Notes under the pieces: generated by a model
What the model was told of the DNA's origin: nothing
Database searches by the model: none
Seen by the model: only the letters and a program-made list of their open reading frames with translations
Assembly: GCF_015680405.1 (NCBI RefSeq)
Contig: NZ_JADLJS010000008.1
Location: forward strand, 62,001-126,000
Reading direction: 5' to 3'
Length of the DNA stretch: 64,000 nt
Source: Pseudomonas pudica
Lineage (GTDB): Bacteria > Pseudomonadota > Gammaproteobacteria > Pseudomonadales > Pseudomonadaceae
Part shown: positions 28,041-38,600 of the stretch, piece after piece
How the letters are laid out: each line of letters starts with the position of its first letter
Numbering within the stretch: the first letter of the stretch is position 1
Position numbers and translations under genes: made by a program

Positions 28041-28361
28041 AGCAGCCAAACCCAACTGGCTGAACGGCTGGGCGTGTCCCAGCAGACCATCCAAGCCTAT
28101 GAGTCCGGCAAGCGGCGTATCCAGGTAGCGGCGTTGCCGGAGCTGGCCAGGCTGCTTTCGACCACATTCGAAGAGCTGTTTGGTCAGCAGAAGGAAACCA
28201 CTGTGCGTAAACGTGGGCCTGCTCCAAAATGGCAACAGCAACTGGAAGCCATCGAGCAGCTATCTAAAAGCCAACAGAAATTCGTTGCGCAGATGCTCGA
28301 TGCCCTGATCGCTCAGGCCACGACCAAAGCAAGCAGCGAAGGAAAGGAGATTTTGCAGTAA
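28041..28361 (+). pseudogene. XRE-family regulator gene, copy 2, 5' end lost
   Basis: From ~28044 the plus strand reads SQTQLAERLGVSQQTIQAYE, SGKRRIQVAALPELARLL and on to a stop at 28359-28361: the recognition half of an XRE helix-turn-helix and its tail (RKRGPAPKWQQQLEAIEQLS). The first ~27 codons are replaced by the primase-like fragment; those codons still exist in copy 1 at 23681. A GTG at 28074 opens a 95-aa product that would lack the first helices of the DNA-binding fold, so function is doubtful. Confidence 0.7.
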
Positions 28362-28410
28362 GCAGATAAAACAACACCGGCGCATGGCCGGTACAGAATG
28401 AGGACACCTA

Positions 28411-28872
28411 TCAAATATGAGCAGAAATTCGTTTATATAAAAACTCATAAAAATCTGAAGCGTAATTAACATCTTCACCAGACGGAAGTCGAAGATTCAC
28501 GGGACACTCACCATCTTTAAATTTTGAATAGTCAAAGAAAAAGACTTCCCCCATATCAGTTTCGCTAATCACAAGCTTTTTGCCATCTACCAGATTATTT
28601 TTTATGCCCACAATATGCTGATAGACAATATCCCCTCCATTGATACCCTCAAAGTCCACGCCATAGATACTGTAAATTTCTTCAGTACCAATCTCGCCAC
28701 CCGCATACGTCTTTAAAAACCACTTGTACGACCCTGGCAGTTCAAGCCCTAGCTGCTGCTCGGCCTTCTCAATCCAGTCATCACCCACGCAATCGGCCTG
28801 GCTACCAAAGCACACGATATCAGGATGCAGTGATACTAAATCCTCAATTTGATGCGTCGTAACTTGGCTCAT
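28411..28872 (-). CDS. SMI1/KNR4 (SUKH) immunity protein of orphan tip 1
   Basis: 153-aa protein of the SUKH superfamily, common immunity proteins for nuclease toxins. Hallmarks: WIEKAEQQLGLELPGSYKWF followed by LKTYAGGEIG, then VGIKNNLVDGKKLVISETD and GEVFFFDYSKF near the C-terminus. ATG at 28872, with AGGAAT just upstream and inside the end of the toxin fragment; TTG at 28878 is also in frame. It follows the LHH-type toxin by a few bases, which fixes its likely partner. Intact frame, low GC. It would continue to protect the cell against neighbours that deliver the matching nuclease. Confidence 0.85.
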   Translation of the reverse strand: MSQVTTHQIEDLVSLHPDIVCFGSQADCVGDDWIEKAEQQLGLELPGSYKWFLKTYAGGEIGTEEIYSIYGVDFEGINGGDIVYQHIVGIKNNLVDGKKLVISETDMGEVFFFDYSKFKDGECPVNLRLPSGEDVNYASDFYEFLYKRISAHI

Positions 28873-28874
28873 TC

Positions 28875-29301
28875 TCAATTCCTAAAGTCTGCAGATCGTT
28901 GCCTCCAGCATTGCACCTCCCACTTATCAAAAGCTGCCCTATCAATACCAGAAGGAATTGTATTAGGGTTAATGTGAATAGTTGCGCTATTGGCTTGGTG
29001 AAAACTTTGCGTCTTTTCTGCAATAGGCCCTGACTGTGTTTGCGTCATATGGTGCAGGTTCACCGACTTGCCATCTACACCTATGGGCGCTCGACCAGAG
29101 GCCATACCCTCAACATTACTACCTGTTATGACTTTGCCACCTTCACGCCAACCAGTTTGCAAACTAGGATCAAATAAATCATTCCGCTGATAGAACTTAT
29201 TCCCACTAAACTGAATAGGATCTTTTGACCAAAAATTACGTTACTGAGTAAAAACAGAGCCCGCCTCTGTAGCGTTCCCTATTCCTTTTGCACCACTTGA
29301 A
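28875..29301 (-). pseudogene. Orphan CdiA toxin tip 1: LHH (HNH/EndoVII) nuclease, with in-frame stop
   Basis: The frame starts directly after the barstar stop with a piece of the exchange hinge (SSGAKGIGNATEAGSVFTQ), meets TAA at 29241-29243, and continues in frame RNFWSKDPIQFSGNKFYQRN ... The toxin core is intact downstream: GRAPIGVDGKSVNLHHMTQT carries the L-H-H signature, then SFHQANSATIHINPNTIPSG. The start-like TTG at 29162 leaves 95 codons open. Only ~13 bases of cdiA-like hinge sequence remain upstream, so this is a displaced tip that was replaced by the RNase tip of the present cdiA. Confidence 0.75.
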
Positions 29302-29676
29302 TTAGCTCATTAAAAGTGCCTCCACGGCACTTCGGTCAGTCGACCGGAAGAAAACCTCCAATTGATGCGCCTCATCTCGCCCCCAGTCAAGAGCCGCGTC
29401 GCGCAACACCTCCAGATAAACCTTCAGGTCATCTACTGGCACGTTTGGAGTAACTTCATGCACAAGAACCACCTTGCGGCATGGAATCCATTCAAGATCT
29501 CTCAAACAGTCGTAGAGTGCATCCCAATTGAATCCAAAATACCCTGGAAGCCATAGCTGGTAATATAGCGCGCTCAGCAGCTCTTCCGAGAGAGAAATTT
29601 TCGGATCAATACGGACATAAAAGACTTCCGCAGCGTCGAATGAAGGCGTGAGATCGGAGTACTTGAATGGCAGCAT
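29302..29676 (-). CDS. cdiI: Barstar-family immunity protein (CdiI)
   Basis: 124-aa barstar-like inhibitor. The central FGFNWDALYDCLRDLEWIP corresponds to the barstar helix that plugs the active site of barnase-type RNases, with two acidic residues (Asp in NWDALYD) in place. ATG at 29676 follows AAGGAG; a GTG at 29682 is less well placed. It begins 14 bases after the cdiA stop, making cdiB-cdiA-cdiI the complete order. Because CdiA ends in an RNase Sa/barnase-like domain, this is its cognate immunity gene: family knowledge and position agree. Confidence 0.9.
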   Translation of the reverse strand: MLPFKYSDLTPSFDAAEVFYVRIDPKISLSEELLSALYYQLWLPGYFGFNWDALYDCLRDLEWIPCRKVVLVHEVTPNVPVDDLKVYLEVLRDAALDWGRDEAHQLEVFFRSTDRSAVEALLMS

Positions 29677-29690
29677 TTCCACTCCTTGTT

Positions 29691-32600
29691 TTATTTATTG
29701 ACTGGGATAAATGTTTTGTAATGATCTGCAGTGTAGTACATCTCACCACCCTTCCCAACAACTATCCGCTGAGGCCCTGGCCCTGAAACACCTGGGGTAG
29801 GATGTACGTACTCTGTATAGTAGCCAGCAGGTTTTTGCGGCAAATCCCCGCCACGATTCTGAAATATAGACCCATCGTTTCGATGAGGGAACGAACCACC
29901 TGATTTTATCCGCTCTATGGTCGGGCCGAGATCAACAGTGCCTTGTAAAACATTTCCGGTCTTTTGATCAACGACCTTCACTCCATCAATAAAGCGGGTG
30001 GGGTCTTTTGCACCGCTGGTAGCTTTGCCTAGTATCACTACCGCCGCTAATTTTACTACATCATCCCGCGTAGCACCTTTATCGACAAGGCTAATAATCC
30101 CTGGCACATCCACCGGCGCCAAGGTCGAGCCGAGCAAGCCGTCCTGACGTGCCCGTTCATTGATTGCCTCTTCAGTTAACCCTTGCCGTCTCCATTCCGC
30201 AATCAGCTCACTCGCTCTGATCGCGTTCACATACGGATTCGCAACAACGCCCATTGGCGACCAATCGCTGCCCGACAGCGCGTAGACATCAAGGAAGCTC
30301 GCGTCCGCGTCGCTCTTCTGCGCGTCCACTACCCCCCTCATCATCGCAAGGGCGTAATCCGTTACCAGAAGGTCATATTCCGCTTTGCTCAGCCTGCCGC
30401 TCTGGTACAGCTCAACCAGCTTTTCCCCAGCCTGCTTCTCCTGCTGCCGGTACTCATCACGAATACCAACCTCGCAGCCGCCATTTCCACCACAGGCTTT
30501 ATACCGCTCGTGCAACTCATCAATACTGCCAATACCGGCGGCCTTGAGCTTCTCATACAACGCACGGCTGGCGGCATCCAGCCGTTCAACGCCGTATTTG
30601 TTCGCCAGCAGGTTGTTTTCAACCGCGTTACGGCCCGCACCGGCACCCGCGACAGCCCCAGCGCTATTACCTTCCACCAGACCGCCCGAAAGCCCGGCCG
30701 CTAGCGTCGACAGCGCCGAAACGGTCTGTTTCTGCTCTTCACTGAGCGAGTTGCTGTCGCTGGTGCCATACAACTGCTGAGTGATCAGGCGGGCAACCAG
30801 TTCGCCGCCGGCCGCACCCGCTGCCCCGGCTGCCGCCGAGTTGCCCTGCGCTTGGGCGACAACGGCACCCAACACTGCGTGGGCCATGACGTTGAGTGCA
30901 GCATTGTCGCCAGTGGATTTCTTGATTACCTGCGCGAGGTATGGTGCCGATGCGCCTGCCAACGCAGAACCGATATCACCACCCGCCAACCCTTGCAGTG
31001 CCGCTGTCACGGCCTGGGTCACGCGCTGGTAATCACCACTGGTGCCGTACTTACCCATGATTCGCTGGTAAGCCTCGGTGGCGACCAGTTGTTCCTGGTA
31101 AGCCTTCACCGCCTCCTTGCTTGCCCCTTCACCCGGCGCCACGATGCCGTGTGCTTCAAGTTCCGCACGCGCCTCCTGGTCAGCCTTCAGCTGCCCTTGG
31201 GTGCGGACGATGTCCGATACCTGTGTGCCGATTTCGCCAATAAGCTGAACCTGCTGCAGGCGCCGCTGTTCCTTCTCCTTGTCGAAGATCGGGCTGATGC
31301 TGTCGTTGGCATGCTCGACGTCGTGACTGAGGCTGGTCACATCCTGCTGCTGCCGGCCCGGGTCTCGGATTTCCAGCGTGCCTTCGGAAATGGCCGAAGA
31401 TGTGGTGCCGCTGGCGCTGCCGCTGTGGTTGTAGGCGATCAACGTGCCGCTTGGCATGTTGCTGGTGAAGGTGTCAGCACCACCGTTGCCACCGCTGATG
31501 CTGGCGCTGGCCAACTGGCTCTTGAACTCGGCCTTGTTGGCGATATCGCTCCAGCCCAGGGTGCCGGTGCTCAGGCGGTTCTTGTCGGCGTCGGCAGAAC
31601 TGGCAATGACGCTGCCGTCAAGCTGGGTGTGCTTGCCCACATCGACCTGATAACCGCCCTTGCCGGCGAACAGACCGGTCTGCTCCTGCACGCTCTGGTA
31701 GTTGGAGTCGAGCTTGGTCTTGCTGACGCTGAGACTGCCGCTTGCCCCGCCCGCGCCGATGATGGTGACGCTCAACCCACCGCTGACATTTGCCTGTTTG
31801 GACTTGTAGTTGTCGGTGTCCTGCAGGCTTTGCAGCGTCAGGTCGCGCCCTACGTCGGCGGTGATTTTCGCGGCGTTGACCTGGGCCCCTTTGAGCGCCG
31901 TGTCCCGCCCGCTGAGCAGGGTCGCCTCATTGCCGGCGTCCAGTGTGGTTTCGGTCCAGGTCGTGCCGTTGCCTTTCTCGTTGCCGGCACCCTTGTTGGC
32001 ATTGGCGAAGATGCTGAGACCGGCACCTTCGGAACCTACACCAATGCTGGCGCCGATGGCGCCGCCACTGCTGCTGTTCTTGCCATCGAGCTTTTGCGTA
32101 TTGGCAGCAGCCTCAAGCTGGATGTCGCGTTCGGCGGACAACAGCAGGTCATTGCCGGCCTTGAGTTGACTGCCTTGTACCCGGATATCCCCGCCGCTGC
32201 CGGCCCCGTTGCCGGTGGCCACAATGCTCAGGTCGTTGCCACTGGTCAGGCTGCTGCCCTGGCTGACGGTTTGTTCCTGGGTCTGCCGCGAGCTCGACTT
32301 CTGCCCGCCCAGCGATAAGGCGATACCTACAAACTGGCCAGCATTATCCGCCGTCATGCCACCGCTCTGCTGGGCAGCCTGCCAGGCCTGAACACCGGTC
32401 AGCCCGGCCTTGATACCTTGGAGTGCAGAAAGCCGGCTGTCCTCTTCCCGGGTCGCTTGCTTGGTAGTCTGGTAAGCGGTGTCGATGGCACTGCCAACCG
32501 TACCGGACAGCGCCAGGGTCAAGCCGCTGCTCTTGCTCTTGGACGTCTGCTCGCTGGTGTTGTGGTTTTCAGCAGCAACGATCTCGACGTTCTGCCCGAC

Positions 32601-35600
32601 CAGGGTGATGTCCTTGCCGGCGACAACCTCCGACCCCTTGATACCCAGGTCCTTGCCCGCCTCGATGGTGACATTGCCCAGCACGCTGCCAATGGTGCTG
32701 GCCCTGGCGTTCTCACTGGTGCTGGTCGAGGTTTTTTCCAGGCTGGTCGAGCCCAACGTGAAGCCGATGCCTCCACTGCTGAGCAGGCCCGATTTCTTCT
32801 TCGAGCTCGAGTGGCTTTGCTCGAACGTTTCGGTCGCGCTATCGATCTGCACGTTACGGCCCGCCAGCAGGCTGGTGTCGTTGGTCGACACGATGCTGCT
32901 GCCCGACACGCCGATATCCTGCCCGGCGCGAACGACCACCGTGTCACCACTGACCGACGAGCCCTGCTGAGTGATGGCCTTCGAACTGTCGATCCGGGTC
33001 TTCTGGCTGCTGGATAGCCCGGAGTGGCTGGTCTTGGTCTTGCGGTAGTAGCTGTAGTCGCTGTTCTCCTCAGCGACCAGCTGTACATCGCCACCGGCGT
33101 AAAGGTAGGCCTCATCGCCCGCCGTCACGCGGCTGGCGCTCAGGGCTAGGTCGTCGCCAGCCTTCAATGCCACATTGCCGCCAGCCACCACGGTGCTGCC
33201 CACCTGCTGGACATGGTCCTCCTGGCTGGTGACTTTCCGGGTCTTGCTCGCCGAGTGCTGCTCGTTGGCGGCCGCTGCCAGCTGCAGATCGCCCGTCGCC
33301 GCCATGGCCACATCCCGCTTGGCCTCGATCGCACTGGCCACCGCGCTGATATCGCGCCCGGCGCTGACGCTCAGGTCACGCCCGGCCTGCACGCTCGAGC
33401 CGTTCTGGGTCACGCTGCTGTCGGTGTGGCGCACGCCGCGGTCGTTTACCACCACTTGCTCGACCGAGGTCAGCTTCACATCGCGGCCGGCCTTCAGGCT
33501 GGTGTCGGCAGCGCTGCTGAGCACGCCGCCGTTGTTGCTCAGGTCGCGCCCGGCGTTGATCGCCAGGTTGTTCGCGGCTTCCACCCGGGCGGCGTTATCG
33601 ACAAAGTCGCGCTGCTGGGCGTAGCTGCCGTTGCTGCTCTGGTGCGAAGTCAAAGTGCGTTCGTTGATCACGTCACGCACGGCGGCGAGGCTGACGTCGC
33701 GCCCGGCGATGATGCCGCCGGCCTTGTTCACCAGATCGTTGCCAGCCAGCAGGTCGAGGCGGTTGCCAGCCTCGACCAGGCCGCTGTTCACCATGTTGTT
33801 GCCGGCCTTGGCCGACAGGTTGTTGCTGGCGCGCAGGGTGCCGACGTTGTCAAGGTTCTGGCCGGCGATCAGGTTGACGTCGTTGCCGGCGATCAGAGCG
33901 CCGTTGGGGGCCAGACGGTTGTTGCCGTGCGCCAGATAAAGCACTGGCACCAGCACCTGCTCGCCATTCACCTCGGCGGTTTCCAGCCAGACGATGTCAT
34001 GGGTCAGCGCCGCCACCTGTTCGGAGGTGAGGCTCACGCCCACTGCCAGGTTGAGCTGTTGCTTGCTCTGGATGGCATTGTCCATCAGGTACTTGAACAG
34101 CTGTTCGTCACTGTTCTGGCCATCGATAAAGCGTTGCCCGGTGCGGGCGACCACGGCCTGCTGGATCAGCTTCTGCTCGTAGAAGCCATCGCCCAGGCGC
34201 TTGGCACTTTCATCCGGGTCGTAGCCAAGGTTCGCCAGCAGGTAGTCGGAGCTCATGAACTGCTTGAGGTCGGTGAGCACCGGGTTGGTTTCGATCAGAT
34301 ACTTGTGCGGGTTACTGCGCACGCTGCTGTCGGGCAGGCCTTGCACGCGCTCGATGGTGAGCGGGCCTTGGCCGTTGAGCGTGGAGGCCTGGCTGATGCG
34401 GTCGTCCACCGCCGAGCGGCCGGGCAGCGCGGGGCTACCGGCGTTCCCGGGCAGGCTGGTGTCGACGGCGCTGGCACTACCGGCGACGTTCGCCTGGGTG
34501 CGGTCGGCCGTATTCAGCGTGGTGCTGCTGCCTGCCGCTTGGTCGGCACCGCGGATGCTGACCGTGCGCCCCTGGGCCAGCGGCAAGGGTTGCTGGCGCT
34601 GCGCGACGCTCAGGCTGGCGCCGCCCATGCTCCAGCTTTGCGGGCCGCTGGCGGTCGTGCTGCCGGCCTCGCTGCTCAGGCGGAACAAGCCGTTCTGCCC
34701 AGTGGGCAGGCTGAAGCCGGGCAGCGCCAGCGGGTTGACCTGTTGTTGGGCGAGGTCCGGCGGCAGCTGCTGGTTGAGTGTGATGCGGGTGGAGAACGCC
34801 GTACCGGGTGCGGTGGTATCGGTACGCGCGCCGCTACCGATGTAGGCGTAACCCGGGCGCACGACGCTGTTGTCGATGCCGTTGCCGGCGGTGATGTTCA
34901 CCGCGCCATTGGCCTGCATGATGGCGGCATAGCTTTGGTCGCCTGCCGCCAGTTTGCGGGTGCTGCCAAGGCTCACCAGCTCCGCTTCGGTCATGCCGAT
35001 GAACCTGGCCAGGTCAGCTTGCAAGCCACCCAGGTTGGCAGGGTCGTAACCAGCGCTCTCGTACCAGTACTTGCTGGTGATCGAGCTGGCCAGCTGGTAC
35101 CAGGCCCCGGCGTTGCGGGTACGTTCGGAACGGAAGATGCGGGTGGTTTCGGTCTCGCCGGTTTCCACACCGCTGTTGGTCAGGTTGTCAACGCTGGCCA
35201 CCAGGTTACCGGCAGCGGCGATGGTGCTGCTGCTGTTGAGCAGGTCGCCGCCCCGGATGGTCAGGTTGCCGCCGGTGGTGATGCTGGAGGCGGCACTGGC
35301 GTCGGTCACCTCGAACTTGTCACGCTGGACGATCTCCCAGACGTGGTTGCGCTTGCCGCCGCAGTCGCCGGCGTTGTAGCCCTCGATGCAGGCCACCTCG
35401 CCAACGCGGGCGGTGTAGAGGCCCTTGTTGTCGGTCTGCAGCACCGCCCGCACGTTCTGAATGGTGCTCGCTGCCAGGCTCATCGACAGGTCGCTCTGCA
35501 GCGAGCCGGAACGGTTCACGATGCTGTTGGCCAAGCCGCCCTGGCCATCCCGGTCGATGGTCAGGGCGCCCAGGCTGTAGACGTCGGCATAGCTGTTGGT

Positions 35601-38600
35601 CAGGCTGGCGACCCGCAGGCCCATATCCCTGCCGCTGAAAATCAGGCCCTGGTCGCTGTTGACCAGGGCGCTGGTGGTCACGCTCAGCGCTTCGCCGGCA
35701 CCCAGCGTGCCTTGGTTGTTGACGCCGCCTGCCACGAGGGAAAGGCCGGTAGCAGACGTCAGGCGGCCGGCATTGTTCAACTGCCCGACTACCGAGAGGC
35801 TGGTGGTGCCACCGCTGGCGATGCTGCCGGTGTTGCTCAGGTTGACCTGTGCGGCGCTCAGGCCAAGGTCGCCACGGCTGCTGAGGCGGCCGTTGCCGGC
35901 GTAGGTGCCAGCCAGATCGAGGCTGAGGCTGCCGTCACTGGCGATCAGGCCGTCGTTGCTCCAGTCGCTGCCGCTGCCGACCAGCGCTTCGCTGGCCAGC
36001 AACTGGCCGTTGGCGGTCTGGCTGAAGTTGCCGACATTGAGCGTCAGGCGCCCGGCCTGGATAACGTTGCTGTTGCTCCAGCTGCCAGCGTTGAGGGTGA
36101 GGCCGCCCCGGGTGACGATACTACCGCCGGCGCCCGTGACATTGGCTGTGCTGATGTCGAAATTGCCGCTGCCCACGTGCAGCAGGCTGCCGCCAGCGTT
36201 GAGGAAACTGCCGACGCCGAGGCTGAGGTCGCTGTTGGCGGTTTCCAGAATGCCGTTGCGGTTGTCGAACGGGCCGCCGATCTGCAGGCGGGTAGCGCCG
36301 CTTGTGCCCAAGGCACGCAACTGGCCGGTCTGGTTGTCGAGGCTGGCCGCCTTGATGGCCAGGGTACTGTCGCTTTCAATGATGCCCAGGCGGTTGTTCA
36401 GCGCACCGCTGAGGCCTAGGTCGATGCGTTGGCCGGCGATTTGGCCATCGTTGTCGCCGCTGTTGTCGAAGTTGCCACCTGTGACCTTGACCAGCCCTTG
36501 GGCATAAAGGCCGCCGTTGCGGTTATCGAAATCGGCGGTGCTGACCAAGGCATCGCCAGCTTGTGCAGCAATTCGCCCGCCATAGTTGTCGATGCCACCC
36601 AGTACCTTGAGGTCGAGGGCCTGGGCCTGCGTGACGCCACCCTGGCGGTTGTTGTTCAGGTCATAACCGTTGTTCAGCACACCGCGCAGGTCGGCGACCA
36701 ACTTGCCTTGCAGGCTGGAAAGCACGCCGCCACGGTTGTCCAGGTTGCCGGCCGTGACGTCGAGGTTGCCAGCGTCGGCCAGAATACGGCCACTCTGGTT
36801 GTCGACATCACCGGTCACCAGTTGCAAGGCACCCTGGCTCTGCAAAGTGCCCTTGGTGTTGCCAAAGCTGGCGGCACGCACATCGGCGCCGCCGTTCTGG
36901 CTGTAGATCAGGCCGTCGGCGCTGTTGAGCAGCTGGCCGTCAACGGCCAGGGTCAGTTGCTGGCTAGCCGCCACGGTACCGCGATTGCGGTTGTCCAGGC
37001 TGCTGGCGAACAGGCTCAGCAGGCCCTGACTGGCGATCTGGCCACCCTGGTTGTCGATTTGCGTGGCATTGTCGATGCGCAGGGGGCCGGCGCTTGCAAG
37101 CTTGCCGTTGTTGTTGGCAAGGGTGCCGAGCAGCTTGAGGGTGACGACCGCATTGCCAATCAGGCTGCCGGCGCTGTTGTCCAGGCTACCGGCATTCACA
37201 TCGAGTGCCTGACGGGCGCTGATGCTGCCGGCGCCGTTGCCCAGCGCCATGGCGTTGAGGGCCAGCGCCGCGCCGCTGTCGATCAGGCCACCCTGGCCGT
37301 TGTTCAGCAGCCCGCTGATGGTCAGGCGCTGCGCGCCGCCACTGGACAGGATGCCGGCACCACTGTTGTCGAGGTTCGCCGCTGCCACGTTCAGGGTTTG
37401 CTGGCTGACCAGCGCACCACCAGCGCTGTTCTGCAGGTCGCCGCTGACTGCGGCGTCCAACGCGCCATCGCGGCTGGACAGGGTGCCCTGGTTGCGGTTG
37501 TCGAGGCTGCCCAGATTTACGCCCAGGCCCCGCCAGCCCGAGACCAGTCCACCCTGGTTCAGCAGGCGCTGGGCGGTGACATTCAGCTGGCCGCTGCTGA
37601 TCAGCTTGCCAGCGCTGTTGTCCAGGGCACGGCCGGCCAGGGCAAGGTCCTGCCGCGAGGAAATTTCACCGCCGCGGTTGCTCAGGTCGCGCAGGCGGTC
37701 GAGGGCCAGCGGGCCATCGGTGGTGATCAGGCCACCATCGTTGTTCAGGTCGCCAGTGGCACTGCCGAAATCGATGCGAATGGCGTTGCCCAACAGCGAG
37801 CCTGCCTGGTTGTCGACAGCGCGGGCTGCAATGTCCAGCAGGCCAGCGGCGTTGATCAGGCCTTGCTGGCTGTTGTTCAGGCTGTCGGCCAACTGCAGGT
37901 CGAGGCCACCACGGCTGGTCAGCGTGCCACCGGTATTGTCCAGGCTTGCAGCACGGGCATGCAGGGTTTCGGCAGCGACCAGGCCTTTGATGTTGTGCAA
38001 GGCCTGGGCGATGCGCAGGTTCAGCGCCTGATTGCTCAGCACCTTGCCGCTGCTGTTGTCCAGGCTGCGAGCAGCCAGGGTGAAGGCCTGGGCCGAGGAG
38101 ATCTCGCCGCCCTGGTTGTTCACCCCATCGAGGTTCTTCAGTACCAGCATCGGGGCGTTGATCAGCCCGTGGCGGTTATCCAGCTGGCCATGGTTGAGGT
38201 CCAGGGTCAATGCGCTGTTGCTGAACAGCTGTCCACCTTGCTGGTCAAGGCCGCTGGCGTTGACCAACAGGGCGTCGTCGCTGGCAATTCGGCCGCCATC
38301 GCGGTTGCTCAGCTGGCCGGTGATCAGGCCCAGGCTGGCGCCGCTTTCGATCCGGCCTTTGCGGCTGTTGTCGAGACTGCCGGCGTCGATGCTGGCCGGT
38401 CCCTTGGCGCTGATGGTTCCCTGGTCGGTGTTGGTGACCTGGCCCGCGCTCAGTTGCAGCGCTGCATCGGTGACCAATTCCCCGCCCTGGTTGAGGACGT
38501 TGCCGGTGTGCTTGAGGGTCATCGCCCCCGCGCTGGAAACACTGCCGCCGCGGTTGTCGAGTGCGTTGCTCGCCAGGCCCAAGCTACCTTCGGCACTGAT

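Noticed and set aside
23200..29300. An intact prophage or integrative element
   Set aside because: Only broken pieces of an integrase, a primase-like gene and transposases are present, with no att repeats, structural genes or replication module.
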